A stretch of DNA of 64,000 nucleotides from Auanema rhodensis (lineage: Eukaryota > Nematoda > Chromadorea > Rhabditida > Rhabditidae): the NCBI GenBank assembly GCA_964057225.1, contig OZ059896.1:22812501-22876500 (forward strand). The letters are read 5' to 3'. Under the pieces are notes generated by a model. That model searched no databases and had not been told where the DNA came from. It worked only from the letters and a program-made list of their open reading frames with translations. Below are positions 25,601 through 38,345 of this stretch, in pieces; positions within the stretch are counted from its first letter, which is position 1, and every line of letters begins with the position of its first letter. The position numbers and the translations under genes were made by a program.

Positions 25601-27785
25601 CCATGTCCATATTAGTCTAAAAACAAATTTCTATCGATATTGGTTTATGGTAACCATGTCTTTGAAATTTACGTGAACTTTAATTTATGCTAATTAAATC
25701 TACACGTGATGTGCACTTGGTATGTAACTCGCTTCACGTGAAAAATAAAGAGATACGGTTTTCAAAATTAGATTCCCCATGTCCATATTAGTCTAAAAAC
25801 AAATTTTTATTGATATTGGTTCATGGTAACCATGACTTTGAAATTTACGTGAACTTTAATTTATGCTAATTAAATCTACACGTGATGTGCACTTGGTATG
25901 TAACTCGCTTCACGTGAAAGATAAAGAGATGCGGTTTTCAAAATTAGATTCCCCATGTCCATATTAGTCTAAAAACAAATTTTTATTGATATTGGTTCAT
26001 GGTAACCATGACTTTGAAATTTACGTGAACTTTAATTTATGCTAATTAAATGTACACGTGATGTGCACTTGGTATGTAACTCGCTTCACGTGAAAGATAA
26101 AGAGATGCGGTTTTCAAAATTAGATTCCCCATGTCCATATTAGCCTAAAAACAAATTTTTATTGATATTGGTTGATGGTAACCATGACTTTGAAATTTAC
26201 GTGAACTTTAATTTATGCTAATTAAATGTACACGTGATGTGCACTTGGTATGTAACTCGCTTCACGTGAAAGATAAAGAGATGCGGTTTTCAAAATTAGA
26301 TTCCCCATGTCCATATTAGTCTAAAAACAAATTTTTATTAATATTGGTTCATGGTAACCATGTCTTTGAAATTTACGTGAACTTTAATTTATGCTAATTA
26401 AATGTACACGTGATGTGCACTTGGTATGTAACTCGCTTCACGTGAAAGATAAAGAGATGCGCTTTTCAAAATTAGATTCCCCATGTCCATATTAGTCTAA
26501 AAACAAATTTTTATTAATATTGGTTCATGGTAACCATGACTTTGAAATTTACGTGAACTTTAATTTATGCTAATTAAATGTACACGTGATGTGCACTTGG
26601 TATGTAACTCGCTTCACGTGAAAGATGAAGAGATGCGGTTTTCAAAATTAGATTCCCCATGTCCATATTAGTCTAAAAACAAATTTTTATTGATATTGGT
26701 TGATGGTAACCATGACTTTGAAATTTACGTGAACTTTAATTTATGCTAATTAAATGTACACGTGATGTGCACTTGGTATGTAACTCGCTTCACGTGAAAG
26801 ATAAAGAGATGCGGTTTTCAAAATTAGATTCCCCATGTCCATATTAGTTTAAAAACAAATTTTTATTAATATTGGTTCATGGTAACCATGTCTTTGAAAT
26901 TTACGTGAACTCTAATTTATGCTAATTAAATGTACACGTGATGTGCACTTGGTATGTAACTCGCTTCACGTGAAAGAGAAAGAGATGCGGTTTTCAAAAT
27001 TAGATTCCCCATGTCCATATTAGTCTAAAAACAAATTTTTATTGATATTGGTTCATGGTAACCATGACTTTGAAATTTACGTGAACTTTAATTTATGCTA
27101 ATTAAATTTACACGTGATGTGCACTTGGTATGTAACTCGCTTCACGTGAAAGATAAAGAGATGCGGTTTTCAAAATTAGATTCCCCATGTCCATATTAGT
27201 CTAAAAACAAATTTTTATTGATATTGGTTCATGGTAACCATGACTTTGAAATTTACGTGAACTTTAATTTATGCTAATTAAATGTACACGTGATGTGCAC
27301 TTGGTATGTAACTCGCTTCACGTGAAAGATAAAGAGAGGCGGTTTTCAAAATTAGATTCCCCATGTCCATATTAGTCTAAAAACAAATTTTTATTAATAT
27401 TGGTTCATGGTAACCATGTCTTTGAAATTTACGTGATCTTTAATTTATGCTAATTAAATGTACACGTGATGTGCACTTGGTATGTAACTCGCTTCACGTG
27501 AAAGATAAAGAGATGCGGTTTTCAAAATTAGATTCCCCATATCCATATTAGTCTAGAAACAAATTTCTATTGATATTGGTTTATGGTAACCATATCTTTG
27601 AAATTTACGTGAACTTTAATTTATGCTAATTAAATGTACACGTGATGTGCACTTGGTATGTAACTCGCTTCACGTGAAAGATAAAGAGATGCGGTTTTCA
27701 AAATTAGATTCCCCATGTCCATATTAGTCTAGAAACAAATTTCTATTGATATTGGTTTATGGTAACCATATCTTTGAAATTTACG
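22682..27785. repeat. 29-mer higher-order repeat, copy 1 (5,104 bp)
   Basis: Twenty-nine monomers. Every rare marker I checked recurs at exactly +5,104 bp: GCGCTTTT (23117/28221), C haplotype (23740/28844 and 26908/32012), CACGTGGAAG (23981/29085), GAGAGGCGG (about 24170/29274), CCCCATATCC (24373/29477 and 27541/32645), TATCGATATT (25635/30739), TAGCCTAAAA (26144/31248) and GATGAAGAG (26627/31731). The only mismatch noticed is at the left edge (C at 22800, T at 27904). The unit is itself composite, with two C-anchored sub-blocks 18 and 11 monomers long that share several leading monomers. Confidence 0.9.
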
Positions 27786-30700
27786 TGAACTTTAATTTAT
27801 GCTAATTAAATGTACACGTGATGTGCACTTGGTATGTAACTCGCTTCACGTGAAAGATAAAGAGATGCGGTTTTCAAAATTAGATTCCCCATGTCCATAT
27901 TAGTCTAAAAACAAATTTTTATTGATATTGGTTGATGGTAACCATGACTTTGAAATTTACGTGAACTTTAATTTATGCTAATTAAATGTACACGTGATGT
28001 GCACTTGGTATGTAACTCGCTTCACGTGAAAGATAAAGAGATGCGGTTTTCAAAATTAGATTCCCCATGTCCATATTAGTCTAAAAACAAATTTTTATTA
28101 ATATTGGTTCATGGTAACCATGTCTTTGAAATTTACGTGAACTTTAATTTATGCTAATTAAATGTACACGTGATGTGCACTTGGTATGTAACTCGCTTCA
28201 CGTGAAAGATAAAGAGATGCGCTTTTCAAAATTAGATTCCCCATGTCCATATTAGTCTAAAAACAAATTTTTATTAATATTGGTTCATGGTAACCATGTC
28301 TTTGAAATTTACGTGAACTTTAATTTATGCTAATTAAATGTACACGTGATGTGCACTTGGTATGTAACTCGCTTCACGTGAAAGATAAAGAGATGCGGTT
28401 TTCAAAATTAGATTCCCCATGTCCATATTAGTCTAAAAACAAATTTTTATTGATATTGGTTCATGGTAACCATGACTTTGAAATTTACGTGAACTTTAAT
28501 TTATGCTAATTAAATGTACACGTGATGTGCACTTGGTATGTAACTCGCTTCACGTGAAAGATAAAGAGATGCGGTTTTCAAAATTAGATTCCCCATGTCC
28601 ATATTAGTCTAAAAACAAATTTTTATTGATATTGGTTGATGGTAACCATGACTTTGAAATTTACGTGAACTTTAATTTATGCTAATTAAATGTACACGTG
28701 ATGTGCACTTGGTATGTAACTCGCTTCACGTGAAAGATAAAGAGATGCGGTTTTCAAAATTAGATTCCCCATGTCCATATTAGTTTAAAAACAAATTTTT
28801 ATTAATATTGGTTCATGGTAACCATGTCTTTGAAATTTACGTGAACTCTAATTTATGCTAATTAAATGTACACGTGATGTGCACTTGGTATGTAACTCGC
28901 TTCACGTGAAAGAGAAAGAGATGCGGTTTTCAAAATTAGATTCCCCATGTCCATATTAGTCTAAAAACAAATTTTTATTGATATTGGTTCATGGTAACCA
29001 TGACTTTGAAATTTACGTGAACTTTAATTTATGCTAATTAAATTTACACGTGATGTGCACTTGGTATGTAACTCGCTTCACGTGGAAGATAAAGAGATGC
29101 GGTTTTCAAAATTAGATTCCCCATGTCCATATTAGTCTAAAAACAAATTTTTATTGATATTGGTTCATGGTAACCATGACTTTGAAATTTACGTGAACTT
29201 TAATTTATGCTAATTAAATGTACACGTGATGTGCACTTGGTATGTAACTCGCTTCACGTGAAAGATAAAGAGAGGCGGTTTTCAAAATTAGATTCCCCAT
29301 GTCCATATTAGTCTAAAAACAAATTTTTATTAATATTGGTTCATGGTAACCATGTCTTTGAAATTTACGTGATCTTTAATTTATGCTAATTAAATGTACA
29401 CGTGATGTGCACTTGGTATGTAACTCGCTTCACGTGAAAGATAAAGAGATGCGGTTTTCAAAATTAGATTCCCCATATCCATATTAGTCTAGAAACAAAT
29501 TTCTATTGATATTGGTTTATGGTAACCATATCTTTGAAATTTACGTGAACTTTAATTTATGCTAATTAAATGTACACGTGATGTGCACTTGGTATGTAAC
29601 TCGCTTCACGTGAAAGATAAAGAGATGCGGTTTTCAAAATTAGATTCCCCATGTCCATATTAGTCTAGAAACAAATTTCTATTGATATTGGTTTATGGTA
29701 ACCATATCTTTGAAATTTACGTGAACTTTAATTTATGCTAATTAAATGTACACGTGATGTGCACTTGGTATGTAACTCGCTTCACGTGAAAGATAAAGAG
29801 ATGCGGTTTTCAAAATTAGATTCCCCATGTCCATATTAGTCTAAAAACAAATTTTTATTGATATTGGTTGATGGTAACCATGACTTTGAAATTTACGTGA
29901 ACTTTAATTTATGCTAATTAAATGTACACGTGATGTGCACTTGGTATGTAACTCGCTTCACGTGAAAGATAAAGAGATGCGGTTTTCAAAATTAGATTCC
30001 CCATGTCCATATTAGTCTAAAAACAAATTTTTATTAATATTGGTTCATGGTAACCATGTCTTTGAAATTTACGTGAACTTTAATTTATGCTAATTAAATG
30101 TACACGTGATGTGCACTTGGTATGTAACTCGCTTCACGTGAAAGATAAAGAGATGCGGTTTTCAAAATTAGATTCCCCATGTCCATATTAGTCTAAAAAC
30201 AAATTTTTATTGATATTGGTTCATGGTAACCATGACTTTGAAATTTACGTGAACTTTAATTTATGCTAATTAAATGTACACGTGATGTGCACTTGGTATG
30301 TAACTCGCTTCACGTGAAAGATAAAGAGATGCGGTTTTCAAAATTAGATTCCCCATGTCCATATTAGTCTAAAAACAAATTTTTATTGATATTGGTTCAT
30401 GGTAACCATGACTTTGAAATTTACGTGAACTTTAATTTATGCTAATTAAATGTACACGTGATGTGCACTTGGTATGTAACTCGCTTCACGTGAAAGATAA
30501 AGAGATGCGGTTTTCAAAATTAGATTCCCCATGTCCATATTAGTCTAAAAACAAATTTTTATTGATATTGGTTCATGGTAACCATGACTTTGAAATTTAC
30601 GTGAACTTTAATTTATGCTAATTAAATGTACACGTGATGTGCACTTGGTATGTAACTCGCTTCACGTGAAAGATAAAGAGATGCGGTTTTCAAAATTAGA

Positions 30701-32889
30701 TTCCCCATGTCCATATTAGTCTAAAAACAAATTTCTATCGATATTGGTTTATGGTAACCATGTCTTTGAAATTTACGTGAACTTTAATTTATGCTAATTA
30801 AATCTACACGTGATGTGCACTTGGTATGTAACTCGCTTCACGTGAAAAATAAAGAGATACGGTTTTCAAAATTAGATTCCCCATGTCCATATTAGTCTAA
30901 AAACAAATTTTTATTGATATTGGTTCATGGTAACCATGACTTTGAAATTTACGTGAACTTTAATTTATGCTAATTAAATCTACACGTGATGTGCACTTGG
31001 TATGTAACTCGCTTCACGTGAAAGATAAAGAGATGCGGTTTTCAAAATTAGATTCCCCATGTCCATATTAGTCTAAAAACAAATTTTTATTGATATTGGT
31101 TCATGGTAACCATGACTTTGAAATTTACGTGAACTTTAATTTATGCTAATTAAATGTACACGTGATGTGCACTTGGTATGTAACTCGCTTCACGTGAAAG
31201 ATAAAGAGATGCGGTTTTCAAAATTAGATTCCCCATGTCCATATTAGCCTAAAAACAAATTTTTATTGATATTGGTTGATGGTAACCATGACTTTGAAAT
31301 TTACGTGAACTTTAATTTATGCTAATTAAATGTACACGTGATGTGCACTTGGTATGTAACTCGCTTCACGTGAAAGATAAAGAGATGCGGTTTTCAAAAT
31401 TAGATTCCCCATGTCCATATTAGTCTAAAAACAAATTTTTATTAATATTGGTTCATGGTAACCATGTCTTTGAAATTTACGTGAACTTTAATTTATGCTA
31501 ATTAAATGTACACGTGATGTGCACTTGGTATGTAACTCGCTTCACGTGAAAGATAAAGAGATGCGCTTTTCAAAATTAGATTCCCCATGTCCATATTAGT
31601 CTAAAAACAAATTTTTATTAATATTGGTTCATGGTAACCATGACTTTGAAATTTACGTGAACTTTAATTTATGCTAATTAAATGTACACGTGATGTGCAC
31701 TTGGTATGTAACTCGCTTCACGTGAAAGATGAAGAGATGCGGTTTTCAAAATTAGATTCCCCATGTCCATATTAGTCTAAAAACAAATTTTTATTGATAT
31801 TGGTTGATGGTAACCATGACTTTGAAATTTACGTGAACTTTAATTTATGCTAATTAAATGTACACGTGATGTGCACTTGGTATGTAACTCGCTTCACGTG
31901 AAAGATAAAGAGATGCGGTTTTCAAAATTAGATTCCCCATGTCCATATTAGTTTAAAAACAAATTTTTATTAATATTGGTTCATGGTAACCATGTCTTTG
32001 AAATTTACGTGAACTCTAATTTATGCTAATTAAATGTACACGTGATGTGCACTTGGTATGTAACTCGCTTCACGTGAAAGAGAAAGAGATGCGGTTTTCA
32101 AAATTAGATTCCCCATGTCCATATTAGTCTAAAAACAAATTTTTATTGATATTGGTTCATGGTAACCATGACTTTGAAATTTACGTGAACTTTAATTTAT
32201 GCTAATTAAATTTACACGTGATGTGCACTTGGTATGTAACTCGCTTCACGTGAAAGATAAAGAGATGCGGTTTTCAAAATTAGATTCCCCATGTCCATAT
32301 TAGTCTAAAAACAAATTTTTATTGATATTGGTTCATGGTAACCATGACTTTGAAATTTACGTGAACTTTAATTTATGCTAATTAAATGTACACGTGATGT
32401 GCACTTGGTATGTAACTCGCTTCACGTGAAAGATAAAGAGAGGCGGTTTTCAAAATTAGATTCCCCATGTCCATATTAGTCTAAAAACAAATTTTTATTA
32501 ATATTGGTTCATGGTAACCATGTCTTTGAAATTTACGTGATCTTTAATTTATGCTAATTAAATGTACACGTGATGTGCACTTGGTATGTAACTCGCTTCA
32601 CGTGAAAGATAAAGAGATGCGGTTTTCAAAATTAGATTCCCCATATCCATATTAGTCTAGAAACAAATTTCTATTGATATTGGTTTATGGTAACCATATC
32701 TTTGAAATTTACGTGAACTTTAATTTATGCTAATTAAATGTACACGTGATGTGCACTTGGTATGTAACTCGCTTCACGTGAAAGATAAAGAGATGCGGTT
32801 TTCAAAATTAGATTCCCCATGTCCATATTAGTCTAGAAACAAATTTCTATTGATATTGGTTTATGGTAACCATATCTTTGAAATTTACG
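27786..32889. repeat. 29-mer higher-order repeat, copy 2 (5,104 bp)
   Basis: Direct tandem continuation of the unit at 22,682-27,785, with the same monomer order and markers. The lack of private variants at the sites checked suggests very recent duplication compared with the several-percent differences between monomer types. A collapsed or duplicated assembly segment is the main alternative. Confidence 0.9.
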
Positions 32890-34121
32890 TGAACTTTAAT
32901 TTATGCTAATTAAATGTACACGTGATGTGCACTTGGTATGTAACTCGCTTCACGTGAAAGATAAAGAGATGCGGTTTTCAAAATTAGATTCCCCATGTCC
33001 ATATTAGTCTAAAAACAAATTTTTATTGATATTGGTTGATGGTAACCATGACTTTGAAATTTACGTGAACTTTAATTTATGCTAATTAAATGTACACGTG
33101 ATGTGCACTTGGTATGTAACTCGCTTCACGTGAAAGATAAAGAGATGCGGTTTTCAAAATTAGATTCCCCATGTCCATATTAGTCAAAAAACAAATTTTT
33201 ATTAATATTGGTTCATGGTAACCATGTCTTTGAAATTTACGTGAACTTTAATTTATGCTAATTAAATGTACACGTGATGTGCACTTGGTATGTAACTCGC
33301 TTCACGTGAAAGATAAAGAGATGCGGTTTTCAAAATTAGATTCCCCATGTCCATATTAGTCTAAAAACAAATTTTTATTAATATTGGTTCATGGTAACCA
33401 TGTCTTTGAAATTTACGTGAACTTTAATTTATGCTAATTAAATGTACACGTGATGTGCACTTGGTATGTAACTCGCTTCACGTGAAAGATAAAGAGATGC
33501 GGTTTTCAAAATTAGATTCCCCATGTCCATATTAGTCTAAAAACAAATTTTTATTGATATTGGTTCATGGTAACCATGACTTTGAAATTTACGTGAACTT
33601 TAATTTATGCTAATTAAATGTACACGTGATGTGCACTTGGTATGTAACTCGCTTCACGTGAAAGATAAAGAGATGCGGTTTTCAAAATTAGATTCCCCAT
33701 GTCCATATTAGTCTAAAAACAAATTTTTATTGATATTGGTTGATGGTAACCATGACTTTGAAATTTACGTGAACTTTAATTTATGCTAATTAAATGTACA
33801 CGTGATGTGCACTTGGTATGTAACTCGCTTCACGTGAAAGATAAAGAGATGCGGTTTTCAAAATTAGATTCCCCATGTCCATATTAGTCTAAAAACAAAT
33901 TTTTATTAATATTGGTTCATGGTAACCATGTCTTTGAAATTTACGTGAACTCTAATTTATGCTAATTAAATGTACACGTGATGTGCACTTGGTATGTAAC
34001 TCGCTTCACGTGAAAGAGAAAGAGATGCGGTTTTCAAAATTAGATTCCCCATGTCCATATTAGTCTAAAAACAAATTTTTATTGATATTGGTTCATGGTA
34101 ACCATGACTTTGAAATTTACG
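32890..34121. repeat. 29-mer higher-order repeat, partial diverged copy 3 (7 monomers)
   Basis: The first seven monomers follow the 29-mer order (G, N, N, D, G, N, C). Marker sites differ, however: TAGTCAAAAA near 33185, GCGGTTTT where copies 1 and 2 have GCGCTTTT, and TAGTCTAAAA where they have TAGTTTAAAA. The next monomer (34122, GATCTT) breaks the pattern. This copy is either older or derived from a different parent. Confidence 0.75.
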
Positions 34122-35300
34122 TGATCTTTAATTTATGCTAATTAAATGTACACGTGATGTGCACTTGGTATGTAACTCGCTTCACGTAAAAGATAAAAAG
34201 ATGCAGTTTTCAAAATTAGATTCCCCATGTCCATATTAGTCTAAAAACAAATTTTTATTGATATTGGTTCATGGTAACCATGACTTTGAAATTTACGTGA
34301 TCTTTAATTTATGCTAATTAAATGTACACGTGATGTGCACTTGGTATGTAACTCGCTTCACGTGAAAGATAAAGAGATGCGGTTTTCAAAATTAGATTCC
34401 CCATGTCCATATTAGTCTAGAAACAAATTTCTATTTATATTGGTTTATGGTAACCATATCTTTGAAATTTACGTGAACTTTAATTTATGCTAATTAAATG
34501 TACACGTGATGTGCACTTGGTATGTAACTCGCTTCACGTGAAAGATAAAGAGATGCGGTTTTCAAAATTAGATTCCCCATGTCCATATTAGTCTAGAAAC
34601 AAATTTCTATTGATATTGGTTTATGGTAACCATATCTTTGAAATTTACGTGAACTTTAATTTATGCTAATTAAATGTACACGTGATGTGCACTTGGTATG
34701 TAACTCGCTTCACGTGAAAGATAAAAAGATGCAGTTTTCAAAATTAGATTCCCCATGTCCATATTAGTCTAAAAACAAATTTTTATTGATATTGGTTGAT
34801 GGTAACCATGACTTTGAAATTTACGTGAACTTTAATTTATGCTAATTAAATGTACACGTGATGTGCACTTGGTATGTAACTCGCTTCACGTGAAAGATAA
34901 AGAGATGCGGTTTTCAAAATTAGATTCCCCATGTCCATATTAGTCTAAAAACAAATTTTTATTGATATTGGTTCATGGTAACCATGACTTTGAAATTTAC
35001 GTGAACTTTAATTTATGCTAATTAAATTTACACGTGATGTGCACTTGGTATGTAACTCGCTTCACGTGAAAGATAAAGAGATGCGGTTTTCAAAATTAGA
35101 TTCCCCATGTCCATATTAGTCTAAAAACAAATTTTTATTGATATTGGTTCATGGTAACCATGACTTTGAAATTTACGTGAACTTTAATTTATGCTAATTA
35201 AATGTACACGTGATGTGCACTTGGTATGTAACTCGCTTCACGTGAAAGATAAAGAGATGCGGTTTTCAAAATTAGATTCCCCATGTCCATATTAGTCTAG
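33066..35300. repeat. Duplicated block 3a (twin at 38346-40580, +5,280 bp)
   Basis: About 12.7 monomers recur 30 periods later. Marker order: N, N, D, G, N, C (33948/39228), D, GATCTT with CACGTAAAAG K-type (near 34188/39468), R with TATTTATATT (near 34430/39710), R, K-G, D, and D(TTTACA). I saw one substitution between copies (TAGTCAAAAA against TAGTCTAAAA). The copies part company within a monomer near 35300/40580, where one continues as R and the other as N. Confidence 0.85.
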
Positions 35301-35881
35301 AAACAAATTTCTATTTATATTGGTTTATGGTAACCATATCTTTGAAATTTACGTGATCTTTAATTTATGCTAATTAAATGTACACGTGATGTGCACTTGG
35401 TATGTAACTCGCTTCACGTAAAAGATAAAAAGATGCAGTTTTCAAAATTAGATTCCCCATGTCCATATTAGTCTAAAAACAAATTTTTATTGATATTGGT
35501 TCATGGTAACCATGACTTTGAAATTTACGTGATCTTTAATTTATGCTAATTAAATGTACACGTGATGTGCACTTGGTATGTAACTCGCTTCACGTGAAAG
35601 ATAAAGAGATGCGGTTTTCAAAATTAGATTCCCCATGTCCATATTAGTCTAGAAACAAATTTCTATTTATATTGGTTTATGGTAACCATATCTTTGAAAT
35701 TTACGTGAACTTTAATTTATGCTAATTAAATGTACACGTGATGTGCACTTGGTATGTAACTCGCTTCACGTGAAAGATAAAGAGATGCGGTTTTCAAAAT
35801 TAGATTCCCCATGTCCATATTAGTCTAGAAACAAATTTCTATTGATATTGGTTTATGGTAACCATATCTTTGAAATTTACG

Positions 35882-37993
35882 TGAACTTTAATTTATGCTA
35901 ATTAAATGTACACGTGATGTGCACTTGGTATGTAACTCGCTTCACGTGAAAGATAAAAAGATGCAGTTTTCAAAATTAGATTCCCCATGTCCATATTAGT
36001 CTAAAAACAAATTTTTATTGATATTGGTTCATGGTAACCATGACTTTGAAATTTACGTGATCTTTAATTTATGCTAATTAAATGTACACGTGATGTGCAC
36101 TTGGTATGTAACTCGCTTCACGTGAAAGATAAAAAGATGCAGTTTTCAAAATTAGATTCCCCATGTCCATATTAGTCTAAAAACAAATTTCTATTGATAT
36201 TGGTTTATGGTAACCATATCTTTGAAATTTACGTGAACTTTAATTTATGCTAATTAAATGTACACGTGATGTGCACTTGGTATGTAACTCGCTTCACGTG
36301 AAAGATAAAGAGATGCGGTTTTCAAAATTAGATTCCCCATGTCCATATTAGTCTAAAAACAAATTTTTATTGATATTGGTTCATGGTAACCATGACTTTG
36401 AAATTTACGTGAACTTTAATTTATGCTAATTAAATTTACACGTGATGTGCACTTGGTATGTAACTCGCTTCACGTGAAAGATAAAGAGATGCGGTTTTCA
36501 AAATTAGATTCCCCATGTCCATATTAGTCTAAAAACAAATTTTTATTGATATTGGTTCATGGTAACCATGACTTTGAAATTTACGTGAACTTTAATTTAT
36601 GCTAATTAAATGTACACGTGATGTGCACTTGGTATGTAACTCGCTTCACGTGAAAGATAAAGAGATACGGTTTTCAAAATTAGATTCCCCATGTCCATAT
36701 TAGTCTAAAAACAAATTTTTATTAATATTGGTTCATGGTAACCATGTCTTTGAAATTTACGTGATCTTTAATTTATGCTAATTAAATGTACACGTGATGT
36801 GCACTTGGTATGTAACTCGCTTCACGTGAAAGATAAAGAGATGCGGTTTTCAAAATTAGATTCCCCATGTCCATATTAGTCTAGAAACAAATTTCTATTG
36901 ATATTGGTTTATGGTAACCATATCTTTGAAATTTACGTGAACTTTAATTTATGCTAATTAAATGTACACGTGATGTGCACTTGGTATGTAACTCGCTTCA
37001 CGTGAAAGATAAAAAGATGCAGTTTTCAAAATTAGATTCCCCATGTCCATATTAGTCTAAAAACAAATTTTTATTGATATTGGTTCATGGTAACCATGAC
37101 TTTGAAATTTACGTGATCTTTAATTTATGCTAATTAAATGTACACGTGATGTGCACTTGGTATGTAACTCGCTTCACGTGAAAGATAAAAAGATGCAGTT
37201 TTCAAAATTAGATTCCCCATGTCCATATTAGTCTAAAAACAAATTTCTATTGATATTGGTTTATGGTAACCATATCTTTGAAATTTACGTGAACTTTAAT
37301 TTATGCTAATTAAATGTACACGTGATGTGCACTTGGTATGTAACTCGCTTCACGTGAAAGATAAAGAGATGCGGTTTTCAAAATTAGATTCCCCATGTCC
37401 ATATTAGTCTAAAAACAAATTTTTATTGATATTGGTTCATGGTAACCATGACTTTGAAATTTACGTGAACTTTAATTTATGCTAATTAAATTTACACGTG
37501 ATGTGCACTTGGTATGTAACTCGCTTCACGTGAAAGATAAAGAGATGCGGTTTTCAAAATTAGATTCCCCATGTCCATATTAGTCTAAAAACAAATTTTT
37601 ATTGATATTGGTTCATGGTAACCATGACTTTGAAATTTACGTGAACTTTAATTTATGCTAATTAAATGTACACGTGATGTGCACTTGGTATGTAACTCGC
37701 TTCACGTGAAAGATAAAGAGATACGGTTTTCAAAATTAGATTCCCCATGTCCATATTAGTCTAAAAACAAATTTTTATTAATATTGGTTCATGGTAACCA
37801 TGTCTTTGAAATTTACGTGATCTTTAATTTATGCTAATTAAATGTACACGTGATGTGCACTTGGTATGTAACTCGCTTCACGTGAAAGATAAAGAGATGC
37901 GGTTTTCAAAATTAGATTCCCCATGTCCATATTAGTCTAAAAACAAATTTTTATTAATATTGGTTCATGGTAACCATGTCTTTGAAATTTACG
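35882..37993. repeat. Tandem 6-mer pair (2 x 1,056 bp)
   Basis: Monomer order K-D, GATCTT K with R-like tail, D, D(TTTACA), GAGATACGG N, GATCTT R or N, then the same again. The GATACGG marker lies at 36666 and 37722, exactly 1,056 bp apart. The last monomers of the two copies differ (R in the first, N in the second), so the crossover edge lies there. Confidence 0.88.
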
Positions 37994-38345
37994 TGATCTT
38001 TAATTTATGCTAATTAAATGTACACGTGATGTGCACTTGGTATGTAACTCGCTTCACGTGAAAGATAAAGAGATGCGGTTTTCAAAATTAGATTTCCCAT
38101 GTCCATATTAGTCTAGAAACAAATTTCTATTGATATTGGTTTATGGTAACCATATCTTTGAAATTTACGTGAACTTTAATTTATGCTAATTAAATGTACA
38201 CGTGATGTGCACTTGGTATGTAACTCGCTTCACGTGAAAGATAAAGAGATGCGGTTTTCAAAATTAGATTTCCCATGTCCATATTAGTCTAGAAACAAAT
38301 TTCTATTGATATTGGTTTATGGTAACCATATCTTTGAAATTTACG

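Noticed and set aside
27786-32889. Treating the second 5,104-bp copy as an assembly duplication
   Set aside because: Not proven either way. The third, diverged partial copy and the nested 18/11 structure fit natural growth better, so it is annotated as real with the caveat noted.
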